Positions 24,201-37,438 of a stretch of 64,000 bases of DNA are shown here, in pieces. The first letter of the stretch is position 1, and each line of letters opens with the position of its first letter. Location: positions 2,247,501 through 2,311,500 of the forward strand of contig SMMW01000024.1 of the NCBI GenBank assembly GCA_004794655.1, written 5' to 3'. The notes under the pieces are model-generated. The model saw only the letters and a list, made by a program, of their open reading frames with translations, did not search any database and was not told the origin of the DNA. The position numbers and the translations under genes are program-made. The DNA comes from Marisa cornuarietis (taxonomy: Eukaryota; Mollusca; Gastropoda; Architaenioglossa; Ampullariidae).

Positions 24201-27200
24201 TGTCAACGGCTTCACTCTGCATCGTACTTTTAATTGAAAATCCCCAATCCCTCTTCCCATCATCTTCATCTGCGGTGGATCGTGGTTGTAATGCGTCGTA
24301 CATATGTGGGGTACGTAGGAAATATTATACCGGTTTTAGTATTCTCTACAAATGCTGGCTAGATTTTCTTAAATAAAGTGTTAATCCATTGCTAATAATT
24401 CTAATCTTTGTAAAACAAGTTACGAAATAATTCTAACAAAGCAGTATTGCAACTTGTTCTTACGTCGAGCTTGGAAAAAGACTGTAGAAGTAGATATAGA
24501 TATAGACTAGAAACCTACAATAAGTATGATGATTTCTAAATATATAGCTTTTCAACCGAAAATCCCTCTATCCTTCGTGCCAAACTTATCTTCTTAAAGT
24601 CAAACATGTTTTGAAAGCATTTGGGAGCAAACTTTCTTTAACGCTTCAACTACATGGGGATCAGGTCTTTGCCACTTTTAATATCTATCTCAGGACAATT
24701 CCTTGTTTTTCCTATGACGGCTGGACAGACCATAGTACTAAATGTAAGCATGCTGGTGCAAACCGATTAACAAGGTCTATTCCATCTCTTTGTCTCAGAA
24801 AGTTGTTCTGCATAGTCTTGGAGGATTTCGATTTGTAGCTGGCAGCACATTTTTAAAAGTCGTTTCCTCTATGTTAAGCGTCCCTGCAAGAAACTTACCA
24901 TGTTTAGCTTCGCTGTTTGTTCGAGTTTTTTTGTTGTTTTTTTTGTGTTTTATTGATAAGTTTCTCTTCTTCACTGTCAAGCTCTTTTGTTTCTTTGGCA
25001 GTCATCACGAGAGAGTATGGTAGGGCCAATTATGCCCTTCTTTGCATGTCTAGTACATAACCCACGAAACCCTTAAACTTCATTGAAATACTTTTCAAAG
25101 TCATTAATACTGTAAATGCTACAGGTGTTCATTTTTATGTGATTTTTTTATCTTGACGGATGAACAAAAAACTGTAATAAGCTAGAGGACTCTGGCATTG
25201 TTTTTATTAAAGAAAGTACTAAACAATCTTTGGTAAATCATTCCATTTCTTGCGGCCTTAAAACAAAAGTTCAGCAAAGGAGTGTTAACTTCTAGAGTCT
25301 TCCTTCGGATCACTGGCATAGCGTCTGGCTGAAGGAATGGATAACCTTGCATTAGAACTTATAATTTTAATTTAAAAAATGCAGCAACATAAGAAAACAA
25401 CACCTGCGGATAAATTTGTTCTGACATTAAATCATCCAGGGAAGAAACCAGATGGCTTTAGTTATCACATACATGCTGTAACAGAGGTGATGTCTTTGGA
25501 GAATACACTTTTTTCTACGCTTTTAAAGTCATGTTAAAAAGTAACAAGGTAAAGGGGGACTACATGACCAGCTATATAACTCAGAAAAGTTTCAAGGAAA
25601 CAATGCAGCATTGAATATATCAACGAAAGGTTCAGCATCACTTTTAACATCTATCGATTTACGCAGTAAAAGTTACGGATGACGGAAAATAAAAGACTAA
25701 CCGTTATCAATAGCTTTCGTGGATAGAGGTTTGTCTTTAGAAAACTTACATTATATCACATTTTACACTGAATACATTCTCCCTAAGTCTGTGTAGTCTC
25801 CTTTCGACAGCAAATAATTAAAAATCGTCACTAGTATAGAGCTTTATATGCTTAAACTAGCTTGAAGAGGTAAGTTAGGGGGCGCTTGTATTTAAAGAGA
25901 ATCGTGAATGATGGTAACGTTTTCACGATGGGTGTTGAAGCAGATGTCTGAGGAGTGGACATGGATATGAAACCACACTCGCGCTACACTCCTGTGCATA
26001 TTTCAATACAAAAGGGTCGGCCAACAGTTAACACATTAACGTTTTCAAAAACTAATGCGAATGATGGTGATGATAAATTATTTAACAGCAGTATCTTGCG
26101 GCGAGCGACTCGGATTAGAGGACACTATCGCGTCTCCGCCCCTTATCTGACTGCCTCGGCACGGGCTCTGACACGCGATCAGTTAGCAACATGCATTTAT
26201 GATATAGACAGGCGAAAGATTTGTGATGTTGGACAATGTCTCTACATTTCACCAATATCCGGCTATCAACTATAGCTGTACAGGTCATAGACTTACCATC
26301 TAGGCCTGTCCAAGTCGGTCAATTCCCATGACCTACTCTCTCTTCTCTCTCTGGCAGAAGATGTGCTAAAAGTGCACGGTAAATATCCCTGACCTTTGCT
26401 GCCGTTAGGATTAATGTCTGGACGTTACGAAACCTTCTCTTTGAATGGCGATGTTTCTTTGGGAAGCCGCTACTTATCTATCTTAGCTACCTCTACCCAT
26501 GTACAAGCGAATCAGGATGCTTATCGGCCAAGTTGCTATCACTGTTGCCTAGCGACACTAACAAACTAGTTTATCCATTTCCAACCGACTGCACTCAACT
26601 AATCTATTATTCAGGTCGAGGTGGAGTCTTTTTTATACTTTACTAATTGTCGGTGCATATAACATTAAGTCATACTGCTCCACGCACACAGGTTTAAAAA
26701 TCCTCGTGGTGAGCTCATCACAGTCACATGACTTGCCCAAGATCGTGGCTGTAAATCTTATCGTGAAATATATCATCAAAACAAAATAACTTCACAGTAA
26801 TCTGTATCTGAATATTACAATGATTACCTTTCTGGGGTATCTTAAACGAGACAAATCCATAAAGGATACCTTGGTGTTGCTTTAGTGATCAAACACGAGA
26901 AAGCTACCTTTGGCAACTTGACGCCTACTAAAGAATATTTGTCCCTGCAGCCTTTGTTATTACACTGATTTCAAAAGTTCAGTTCTTCTGCTTAAAACTG
27001 CATAATACAACAGAGCAGATTCATAACAAAACAATCTTCTTGAGCTCTGTTCCCATATAATAGGAAGTCATTAGGCCAGATCGACAGTAAAGAGGTGTTA
27101 CCGCGGAGAAGACGACAGTCGCAGTATACACAGAAAAAAATATAGATAATAATGTTGCTCTAAGTCACTCTATGCGTGAATTGCTCATATTTAAAGGCTT

Positions 27201-29116
27201 TTTTCATACACGTGCACACAAACCTTACTTAAACCGTTTGTCTTATACTTTTTATATCGTTGGTTTTAATTGCTAGTATATAAACACTACATGTTTCAGT
27301 TTTAGTTTTTTAACCTAGCTTAAACAAAACGTTTATGCGTACTTTTCTTTCTGCCAAGTGTATCGATGCACACACATTATCCTCAACTACAAATATTACC
27401 AAATTTACAAAATCATGCTTTTTACGAAAACAAAAAAGATGCTAGTCACAAATAGAGACATTAATCAAGGGAATCTATCTGTCAAGTAAATTCATACTCA
27501 GTATGGTTTCTTTAAAAATAAGCTTGAATACTTATTAATGAGTAATGGAAATAGGGTGTCTATCTAATAGTTTTTTGATTATATTTTAAATATTAAATTA
27601 AACGGACAAATGACAGCGTGTATCAGATAGGGGGTTAGCTTACTGGCATTTATACTAATATAATTAAGTAAAATACCACACAGTAACAAAGCAAATTTCT
27701 TTCAGCACATTGGTAGCATCGGTCTCTAACACATTCGTGTACCAAATGTCGAGGTATGACACTTTGACTTTGAGATCTTTGTTTTTACCGAATCTTTCAT
27801 AATAAAAAAAAACGAAAAAAACGAGATTGTCTGAAATAAAAACATGTTTCTTATGTCTGTGTCTAATTAGTGATTGGGTGCAAGTTGAAGGGTGCGTATG
27901 GTCGTCCACTGACATCCCTTGTTGTATGGGGAGGTGTGGGGGTTGGTTGGTGGGTACATTGGTTTTTGTTTGTATGTGTGCGTGTGAGTGTGTGAGTGTG
28001 TAGTGTGTTTGTGTGTGTGTACAAGGGGAGTGTTTGTGTGTGTGTGTGTGTGTGTTTGTGCGCGTACGTGGTGTGTTTGTGTGTGTGTGAGTGTATGTGA
28101 TGGGTTTGTGTGGGTGAGTGCGTGCGTGTGGGCTGTGTTTGTGTGTGCGTGTGGCTGTGTGTGTGTGTGTTTGTGCTTGCGCGTGTGCTTTAACTTGTTG
28201 ACAAGACATCACTGGGTAAGTGTTAGGGTTTGGTTTAGATTTGAGTGAGGGCTTATGTGTAGTTTTTGAATTGGCAGAAGGATTAAAGGGGAAAACCTTA
28301 GTTAATGTCAAGCTTTGATAATTTGCAACCTTGTTCAGTTGTTTGCAAATGCGTAAATAATGCAGTAACATAACCTTCGAAAAAACTATATTTGCTGTCC
28401 GCACGAGCACAAGTACGTGCATCCAACTTACTTTTAAACGAAAGGTGCGTAAGGGAGTATTTTCTACTTTATTTCAATCAGAAATAAACAAGTACCATTT
28501 TTATGCTTGCATTTTCACGTTTGTTACTTCTGCAAAATATCTGTGAAATCCTTTTAGACGTCAATAAAGTGTCTGGACATAAGTCAGCTATAAAACTATA
28601 TAGTAATATACAATATTTAATAATTTTAAAAATACGAATAAAATGTCTTAGACCAAAGTGTGACACCTGGAATGTTCTAAGTTTTTAAAAACTGTTTTCT
28701 GCATGTCTTGAGGGTATAGGAATTCAATCAGTGACCTTTTAATTTTAGTTTTTTTTTATTTTTAACCTCCGCGCTGTCTTTATTATATTGATGAAACGAA
28801 CGCGAATTAACGACTACATTGTAAGTAATGAGCTCCTCCTTAGTCTTTTACAGGACTTAAAATTCGATAACAGATTGTTTATAATAAAACTTAACTATAG
28901 CTTACCCAGAGAACAAGAGGTCTTGCAGAGAAAAAATAGCAATGCCTACAAATTACTGTTGCACACATTAACACCAGTGTTTGAGTTAAAGTGGGCGGCA
29001 TTCTAACCAGACCTTCAGCGATGGTAAACTACTCGGAATGAAATGTTCAGACCATCCTAACTTCGATGACCAAGCAGCATACCTTTATATTTCTACTTTG
29101 AAAAATGAAAAACGAA
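21222..29116. other. Long gene-poor stretch
   Basis: I see no supported gene in almost 8 kb. The unrecognised open frames are short. The longest non-repetitive one is 106 codons at 25955-26275 (+), in a slightly GC-richer patch with no recognisable domain. The block at 23400-23600 has a weak B-box-like word but no convincing SINE structure. A 252-codon minus frame at 27664-28422 comes from the GT/CA-rich tract listed separately. Confidence 0.45.
27970..28192. repeat. GT-rich cryptic microsatellite
   Basis: Imperfect TG/TGTGTGCG tracts over about 220 bp, creating Thr-His and Cys-Val open frames on the opposite strands. Confidence 0.95.
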
Positions 29117-29644
29117 TACGTGGTCTGTCTGAAAAGTAACGTGGCTAGTGTCACAAAATTTATTTCTGCTCTAAACAACATACTACATTTTTTCTGCTTC
29201 AAAGTAGCCCCATTTAGTCTAATGCATTTTTTTCTGCCATGCTTCTATGCACGGCTGGGAAGAATCTTCTGGGATGCCCCTCAGCTTCTTCGTTACGTCC
29301 TCAAGCATTCAAAACGAGTCCTCTTGATAATTCCCTAGAGCTTGGGGAAAAAGTCATATGTAGTAAGATCAGGTAAATAGGGAGGCTGTTCCAGTACAAC
29401 TATGTTTTTCTCGGACAGAAAATGGCGGATGTTCAGGCCGTTGGGAAGAGGTTCATTGTCGTGGTGAAGCAGCCACAATCTGTCCTGCCACAACTCTCGT
29501 CTCTTCTCACGCCACAAAATCTCTCTGCAGACTTGCTGATTGACCAAGACATCTTGTTAGATGATAACACAATTCGCCTATCTTTCTCTCTTTCACTTAT
29601 ATTTTACAGCACACCCAGACCTGTTACTTTTCAAACAGACCTTA
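29117..29644 (-). mobile_element. Internally deleted mariner transposon with 19-bp TIRs
   Basis: The terminal repeats are ggtctgtctgaaaagtaac at 29122-29140 and its inverted match at 29623-29641, with one mismatch, flanked by TA at 29117-29118 and 29643-29644. On the minus strand, 29335-29547 encodes the C-terminal catalytic part of a mariner transposase. HHDNEP is followed exactly 34 residues later by the Asp of YDFFPKL, which is the D34D signature. The frame then breaks, but the RKKCIxLNGATLK-like end is readable to about 29150. The element is about 528 bp, against roughly 1.3 kb for a full mariner, so the N-terminal DNA-binding half is lost. It cannot be autonomous. Confidence 0.9.
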
Positions 29645-30520
29645 GATAGCCGTTGGGTGGATTGGTTACACATTTACCTCATCTATACCGACTTGATGGA
29701 CATCGTTACATTTTTCAGAGCTTAGCTTCCGATTAGTTGATTAGACTTTAATGCAGGTCGTCCTCGACCTACTATATCTATGGGATTAACAACCACTTTG
29801 GTTTCATCATTATTCAATTAATACAATACAGTGAAAAAAATGAATGTGGTCCGTTTGAAGCGATTCGTCTACATACGCAAACCTATACCCCCCACGCTGC
29901 CTGACAGCTAGAAACATCTACTATTAATGCTTCTACCTTTTGTCCAAAGCCTAATACTTATTGGAGTAGGACACAGATACGTATGTACATCCAAGTAATC
30001 TTAGTCTGATTTTCACCTTAACCCTTGTCCGAGAGAAAGACTGATTTTTTTCTGAAAGACCAAATGAAAACAACAGCGTTTACGAGAGCCTTTGGAAAGT
30101 GGACAAACTTCTTTTTCTGTGAATTCAGTTTGAGTCTTTTGAGATCTTGGGAAGAGAAAGGAGGTGACGACTACACTTACAGTTTTTAAGGCAGCACTGG
30201 TCGATAACAAGCTTCAAGAAAATGTTAAATCTTAATAACATTTGTATCACAGGAGAAGCAGTAAGCGCTGACGCCAAAGCCGAACCAAGTTTATTGACCC
30301 GTTCGACGCACTAATTAGCAAGAAAGCTATCTGCTAGAGAAAATATTCAATGTTGCACTGCAAAAGAATGCCTAAACACACGTACATCTACAAAGAAGCA
30401 AAACAAATCTCTAATTTTAAAAGGTTTAAAGACAAATTGACGCTGTTGTTAGTCGGGAGAGTTGCTGGTTTTGAAATCTTTTATAGTGTATCAGTCTAAA
30501 CATCCACGTGCATTTAAGAC
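29645..30520. other. Intergenic DNA, no gene recognised
   Basis: No supported coding region or repeat was identified here. A 65-codon minus frame at 30013-30210 is not recognised. Confidence 0.45.
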
Positions 30521-30960
30521 CATCTCGCAGCATAACCTGTCTACTACCGTTTCAACCTTAAGCCGTGAATAATTCAGAAACTGTTAGAAGACTGGTTTAA
30601 AAACTGTTTAATTCCTCAGGTACAGGACAATTACCAGGAGAAGGGTACTTTAAGATCTTTTTCTTCGTGTCAAGAAGATATTCAACCAGTGGATCAAAGT
30701 CCTAAAACGACGTTCATGGCCTACCTATGATGTATATTTCTTCAAGCTGTCACTGCCACAGGCACTAATGAGGGGTGTCACTGAGTTACTTTTGGGAAAA
30801 AATGAAATATTCTGTAGCGGGTCAAATTATGAGCCTTTGATAATGACACCAAGCTTTCACTGTTCCAGACAGCTGCCGGCATCTCACTCCACTCTGATAT
30901 CAGTACTATAGAAGACTTTGTGCGGTAACTATAAAACAAAAATACTCTTCAGCAGGAACC
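30521..30960 (+). mobile_element. Strongly decayed LINE reverse-transcriptase remnant
   Basis: Several blocks parallel the LINE at 3374-5160 in the same order. A ctactaccgtttcaacctta block corresponds to NYRPVSNL, a following ttcctcagg corresponds to the LIPQ region, and 30847-30925 parallels YADDTQLY through ISSIEA (shared: ctgttccagaca, tatcagtactatagaag). Many stops and indels prevent any open frame. The assignment rests on by-eye similarity. Confidence 0.5.
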
Positions 30961-31281
30961 AGCAACATAGACCGTGCTGTCTCAAGGCAAACTACTATCA
31001 CTGTCTGTGCATTCGATCTATCTCGTATTGGAACTCCATTTACTTTAATTTTACTTGTTTTTACATCCTTTAAACGTGCATTAAAAAACGTCTTTCTCTG
31101 TAAAAAGCACAGTCTCGCTTATTATCTTTAAAATATCTCTTAATAAGCCTGTCTGGCCGACATCCCTTTGTTGACTACGTTTTAGCCGACAGTTGTCACT
31201 GTTGTACGCTTTTACTTATTGTCTTTTGTACTTCATCCTTGTCATCGCCGATAGTTTTGTTCCTCCATATGTTACACATTT

Positions 31282-31282
<1 letters not shown>

Positions 31283-31340
<58 letters not shown>

Positions 31341-31341
31341 C
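31283..31341. repeat. (ATC)n trinucleotide microsatellite
   Basis: About 20 uninterrupted ATC units. It gives poly-Ile and poly-Met artefact frames. Confidence 0.98.
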
Positions 31342-31424
31342 CGGTATACGGGTTTCCTCGTTGAGGTCAAAAGATTGTTGATTCATGACGTTTAGCGTTG
31401 TTTTTTCCACACATACTACTACCG

Positions 31425-31790
31425 GTTTCCACATACAGTTGTGAAAACATTTTACCTTATTGTGCTTCTACGACACAACAGCAAACCTACTTTCATGAGC
31501 CCTTATGTCTCAGATTATGCGTGCAGGATTAAGAATTCCTGGACAAACTACACAGAATATTGTATAGATTTATTATAGTTCTGGGGTTTCTACCAGTCGC
31601 TTTGATGTTATCTGTCATGACTACCGCAAGACTGAGCCTAGTATGGAGAAAGATTCTAGAACATACGGCGGCTGAGATGCTTGCTCTGCTAGCCTTGGAA
31701 TTTTTGTTTACTTTTGCCTTGTTGAGTGCTCTACCCCTTTTTCAACCCCGACTTCAAGGCCAGTATCCATTTGTAATGAGCAAACGACAA
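31425..31790 (+). pseudogene. Receptor (class A GPCR) fragment, extracellular loop 2 to TM6
   Basis: A decayed piece of the same receptor family. Reading across frameshifts gives LCFYDT, then FMSPYVSDYA, then EFLDKLHRILYRFIIVLGF, then TTARLSLVWRK, and then the TM6 part LLALEFLFTFAL and a LQGQYPF. These correspond to CFYDTRTK, FMSLYVTDYG, FLDILDRIFYGFIMGLGF, TTARLWQSLAWRK, LLSLEFLTFALP and KGQYRYFF in the intact subfamily B genes. TM1-TM4 and TM7 are not found. The fragment is nearer to subfamily B, yet lies on the plus strand. It starts just downstream of the ATC microsatellite. Confidence 0.85.
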
Positions 31791-34700
31791 CAACTGTCAA
31801 AAGCTTATCTTAGCCATCAAATATCACTCAAAGTAACAAAAACTAATCTTCTTTTTGTTTTATTTCTGCAGATTTTCAAAGTTTATTTCTGAAAATGTTT
31901 TTAACAGCATAAATATTTAATAAATGGAAATTGCCCCATGAAAATGACATTATTACATCGATGTCAAAGGGTGAGAAACCAAGAGAAAAAAAAACAGGTG
32001 TCAAAGAACCAATTTTGTTTGCCAAACAAGGGTAAGGCAAGACGTGGGAACGAAAATTTCACAACAGTGATTAAAAATATCGAGAAAGACATTTAAAATT
32101 CGCTTAGGCAACTAATTTATAGATTATAAAGGAAAGCCAACTTTTCGTTCGTTCTTTTGTGTTGTATATGTTACAAAATGTTTCAAAAATTGGACTTTAG
32201 TAGTTTAACAATTCATCATTGTATACTACAAGCTGAAGAAGTGATTTTGTGTTGCACCAATTCACTGCTCATAGTGGTACTTTATAACGAATTTCTTTCA
32301 GTTTGCGCGAGCTTGAATTGCAATAATTAAAAACTAAAAGCGTCAGGAAGCAGAAAGAACATTGTTATTAATACGACCAGATGGTACAGTTTTTTATCAG
32401 TTCTCTGTTGAGTTCACTATTTTTCGAAACATAAAACATATTTTAGACTAAAATGCTCTCAATCCAGAGAATAGTCTGAAATGATTTTAAGTCCGCACAA
32501 AAGTCATAAGTACAACTTTCTTGTAACGAACCATTTGTGTATGAAATGTTTGCATTTATGTACTAAGTTGTACTATATTCTTGTAATTATGAAACATCAC
32601 TTTAAAAAAATCGAAATATTAAGTTATTAATTCTAATAGACAGTAAGTTCACCGTTCAGTTTTGTAAATTGTTTATTCAGTTTGATTAAATTATTTGCTG
32701 TTACACTTATTAATATTTAAAAATATCGTTTTGCCATCTTTTTGCTGTGCACAGTTTTTTTATTTGAGTTTTAGTACAACAGATTAAGAATATGTGTTTA
32801 TTTAAACACAAACTCCTGTGATATATATTCTTGTAGATTACGCACTATTCCAACGAAGCGTTCAAAAAATATTATAAAAACCTGAAAATAAAACACAAAA
32901 TGAAACAGAAACATACATCAAACTTGATAACTGTTGTAAATGTTATTTCCACAAACCGTCTTCTATCAATACTTTAAACTATTGAACTGTTTTTCCGTGA
33001 CATAATACTGCGGTAACTATGCTTCCAACATTTATTTTAGCACACAATAAATTATTGGAAAGATTGCAAAAGTCGCACAGGTAACTGCAAGTGCCACTAG
33101 GGCTGTTGACAGACCCCTGTCGTCGTGTTGTCTCATTAAGGGGGTTTAAATTTTTTAACATCCCACTTTAAGCCCTGCCTTAAGAAGTGGGAAATAAGAA
33201 CTTGAATAAATTGCATTTGCAGTATTAGTGATTTCCATTTCTGAATGCGTCATTAAAATGTGACATATCGATCGTTTGTGTGCGCGTACCTGTCTCTGTT
33301 TTGTCTGTTTTGTTTGTTTTGTTTGTTTTGTTTGAGGAGGGAGGACGGATGGGTGGACTGATTTTCTGTAAAGTAGATAATACTGCTCCCATCTAAGCTA
33401 CGGCCGTTTCGTAAATTTCTTTTCCTCAACATGAACTTCATTAATTAAACGGATGGTGAGTTCTACGACAATTCCAATACTTCATTGCTTCTACCTTATT
33501 TTTATTTTTGTTTAAGCTTAAAAACCACCACAGTGGTAATCTCTCTTTAATAGATTTTCTGGCTTGTTAGGGCTAGTACGACTCTGCCAAAGACTAAGTA
33601 TAGCAGCGAACTGTCGAAATATGGTTGTAACCTCTTTAAAACACCTCTCATCTATTACAAGGGTAATAATATATAAGGCAGTCTTTAATTTCTTTTGCGG
33701 AGGATTTGGAAACGTTTTATGTCAAAACTATTTTAACCGCAGAATGTGTCCTTTTATGCTCTGACATTTGCTTAAAGAACTTTTTTTTTTTAAAATTCAA
33801 AATCTTTTAAAAGTTCTCAAGCTCTAGTTCAAGCAAGTAACGATTTTCCGCTGACAAAATACATGCTACCTTTAGCACCAGGCTCAAACAGTGACCCAGA
33901 GGAAGACACTAATAATACATAGTCGTAAATAAAACTAAGAAAAAGCTGAGAGAAAGAACTTTTATTGGTACTTGGGACCTTCGCACATTACACTTGTGTG
34001 GTTAGGCGAAAGAACTCAGGAGGTAGTTTGATACGGATGGGTGATCGTGGGACTGGCAAAGAACAGATTGAAAGGCCTTGGAGACAGCAACAGAAGAAGG
34101 TGACAGCCTTTTTCCCAGTGAGAAGGAAACGACACGAGAACGGGGTGTGATTCCTTGAACATAGGAAAATGGTAATCTACATTCATTACCGGTAAGCTCA
34201 TCTCATTTTTCATCGGCAGACCTCACGTGGACACGTTCTTACAGAATACACTGTGCACAAATAAACTGTACACAAAAATGCGAGTTATTAAATACTTCAA
34301 AGACTTGTACAACTACGGGATGAAAGTAGTTGGGAAGTCTATCTTTCTAGACACCGTTTCTCAACAGTACCTACAAGTACCTATGAGAAGTACAACAGGA
34401 TCTATGAGAGGTAGAAACGTAAGAGCTTATTTTACAACAATCAAGGTTTCAATCTTCATCTACCAGTGTCTTGTCTAGAGGCTAGTTATATACGGGACTA
34501 TTTATCTTGTACTTAAGCAATCACGTGATCCAGGCCAATAATTATTTGGAGGCTGCCATGTCCCATGTAGCGTGTAGGCGGCAGACTGTGTTTTGTGGCT
34601 TTGAAGACAACTTCTGGCGTTCGCTTCAAGTGACGGCCATTCTACAAGTGTTGTGCTTGTTTGCAGAGACAGAGGGACTGATGCAATGCTAGTAAACTAT

Positions 34701-34856
34701 CCATATGTCCGTATTGCTAAATTTTATTTAGATCACACGAGCTCAAACGTATTATCGCGTAATTTCCAACCGGCCTGTAAATAGGACATTGGGATGCTGG
34801 GAATATAATGCCTTGATCTAACGGAAGCCTTATTCAACCCATATTTTTTCATAATC
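31791..34856. other. AT-rich intergenic DNA, no gene recognised
   Basis: No supported gene. The segment has a TTTTG/TTTG tract at about 33298-33333 and a small imperfect hairpin at 33163-33192 (CCCACTT/AAGTGGG). Several open frames of about 60-83 codons at 33560-34700 have no recognisable domain. Confidence 0.45.
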
Positions 34857-36220
34857 ATGGCAAGAAAGTGTATTACCCTGGAGGAAGTAGAAGAGCTTCT
34901 TAATCAGTGTGGTGAAGAATGCTTAACAGCTACTAAAAGTTTCTAGTGAATTGTGAGACAAAGATGAAGGTGATGATGATTTTGCCAATGCAAGCGTTAT
35001 ACCTGTTACTGATGTTTCGGGAGAGTTGGAATGGTTGGCGATGAGGGGAGTAATGCTTACAATGTAGAGAACCAAGTTCTTCGTACAATAAGAAAAAATC
35101 TCTTGTACCGTCAACACTCCTTACGAAAGAAAATGTTATGTTGCAGGCATCAACAAGTTCTGCGCCTCCTGCGAAGCGTCCAAATAACAACAAACGTTTT
35201 TGTCATGCGCCATTCTGGACAACGCAGAAAGATAAGGCTTTTCCAGGGATATCTGCACTAAAAGGACAGGATGCTGCTATAGCAGATAAGAATGTGAGAC
35301 CAACTTTAGGCCAACATACTCCTGTGCAACTCTTTGTTGTTTTCGCCAGAGGGATACGATGTAATGGCGAGAGAAAAAGTTTGCTATTCAACTGATGTTA
35401 GAAGCGATCATAATTTTCATTTATCAGCCAAAGAACTGGGATTTCGATTCCAATTAGATGCCACAGAGTCTCGTCAGAAACAGACTATTGGAACGATGCA
35501 GAAGATCTTGTCGTACTTATTGTCGAGAATAGTATGTCTCAAAACCGATTTCATTGAAGATAAGTATTCATTTCGTGGACAATTCTACTGCAGACAGCAA
35601 CAAAAGTCTTCGATCATTTAAGGTGAAGCCGTTGTTCGAACTCTTGAAAGTTAATTTCAACAAGCTTTGCTATTTCACACCCAACATCAGAATTGTTAAC
35701 ATGACTGTGAAATATTTTGTAAGAAACAAGCCTAAAACAATTCATAAAAATAAAGCCCATCAGATTTGGGTACAAATATTGGCTCATGTGAGCAAGCGAG
35801 GGATAATGTTATAGTTTCTCATTGTATTGTAGGAAGGAAACCACTACCATGGATATACCCCTTGGTTCTCACGAACCTGGGATGCTAAACATTACATTGT
35901 TAATTTAACCACTTATGCTCTCATTTTTGCTTACAAATCTGGATCTGCTGTCTTAAGCTAGAGGATTTCGAGCAGCCGGTTCCATAATAAGAACATGCAC
36001 ACTAAAGTCGCCAAAAGATATGAAAATGTTAGATCGTGAAGCAATACATGGATATAGTTCTCATATTGTGCAAAAAAGTTCTTTTATCTCGTGTCATCCC
36101 AGTGTCATATTTAGAGGAAAGGCTGTATCTACACATGCAAACAAAAGCATTTTGTGTCCCCGGGATTCCAAATATAACTATTACAACGGAAACAAAATTA
36201 CTCAAAAAAAGTAATTTGGG
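34857..36220 (+). pseudogene. Decayed piggyBac-type transposase
   Basis: An inactivated DDE transposase of the piggyBac group. It begins with a plausible ATG at 34857 (MARKCITLEEVEELL) followed by an early TAG. Further on, in changing frames, there is an acidic DEGDDDFAN segment, then FWTTQKDKAFPG near 35212, then MSQNRF followed by IHFVDNSTADSNK at 35530-35600. Next comes KVKPLFELLKVNFNKLCYFTPN and a KYFVRNKPKTIHKNKAHQIW block (35623-35775). These follow the family order of the R-F/HF-DN motif, KxRPL, the FTP region and KP-KxGxK-W. Later, GFRAAGSIIRTC and KSPKDMKM resemble the GT-R-NR and PL-KxMK region. Stops and frameshifts are many. The catalytic acidic residues cannot all be placed, and terminal repeats were not located. 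Confidence 0.82.
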
Positions 36221-37438
36221 AGATAACGTGTTGATATTAAATATTTTGATGTTTTATAAATTGGCACATTGTGCTAACCTACTGGGCTTAGTTGTGTCCC
36301 TTTTTAACAAAACACCGTTACGCTAAAATGTGTTTTAATTAATAACATAACAACTGCCAACATTATGATTTGTGATTTATCCTTGCAATATGCAATACAA
36401 TTAAAAAGTTACTTTTTTCATTGATCTATAATATTTTTTAATATAAATTTTGAAAATTGTGTAGTGACGTACTCACCATGAAGGGAAGTTCACTTCAATG
36501 TTCATTATTTTTAAGCTAATAACTGTACGGTATTCCAGAGAATTGTAAAACAAAGCTTACGATTGAGAAATAAATCAGCTGGAAAAAAGAAGATATGCTT
36601 AAACTGATTGCTCACACTCTCAAAAAATCGCATCCCAAGGCTGGGAACTCCTGAATATGCACATCAAAACCTCCATGCTGTTCAACTTGAGACAAAGTTG
36701 CTCTGACCAATTGTTTGTGCGTTTCTTATTTCGCTCAACATCGTCAGCAGTACATCAGAGCCAACAACGTCAACGAGAAGACGGGGAATGATTACTGTTT
36801 TCTGATCGAGCTTTGAACTGTATTAGTCTGCAAAATATTCGTACTAGAACAAAAAGCAAATTGAAAGTGGGAAAAAACCAGTGATAGTTGATTTCTTTTA
36901 AAGAGCAATCTGTATTACCTTACCTGCATGATCTGTTCAATGAAGTTCGTTCGTTTGTTCGTTTGTTCGTTCGTTCTCTGAAATCGATTTTAGTTTTTTT
37001 TCTTTTTTCCCAGTTTCTCCTTTTTATGCTCTTATGTGCCTCTTGCATCTGTTATTCGAGCAGTTTTTAATGCTTGTCAGGTTGTGTGCGTGTATGCGTG
37101 AATGATGTTCTCTGGAATGTGTTTGTGGAATCGTCAACTATACGTATGAGAAGGATTTGGTTTGTAGGTAATAACAAAGATCAACGATGCAACAAGATCA
37201 TGTAAGCATCTTGATATCGTTTAACATAAGATTGCTTTTGCCTTTACGGGTTTCTCACAATGTAACCTGTAGTTGGTTAAACCCCTTGACTACATACAAG
37301 CACAGATATGCACAGGACAAAAAGCGATCAAAATCCGTAAAATTGTGGCGCAAAACCGATTTTTTGAAGAAACAAAAACCACAACAATAAAACTACTAGA
37401 TCTTGCTGCCAGGACTTTTTAAAATCGTAAGGTCAACT
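36221..37438. other. Intergenic DNA, no gene recognised
   Basis: AT-rich, without a supported gene. It includes a GTTC/GTTT tetranucleotide tract at 36945-36976. Confidence 0.5.

Noticed and set aside
25955..26275. 106-codon plus frame in a GC-richer patch
   Set aside because: No recognisable domain or splice partner. Could be a real exon, but nothing in the sequence supports it.
27664..28422. 252-codon minus-strand open frame
   Set aside because: It is produced by a CA/GT-rich cryptic microsatellite (Thr-His repeats) and has no family motif outside it.
31193..31434. Poly-Ile and poly-Met frames on the two strands
   Set aside because: Artefact of the ATC microsatellite.
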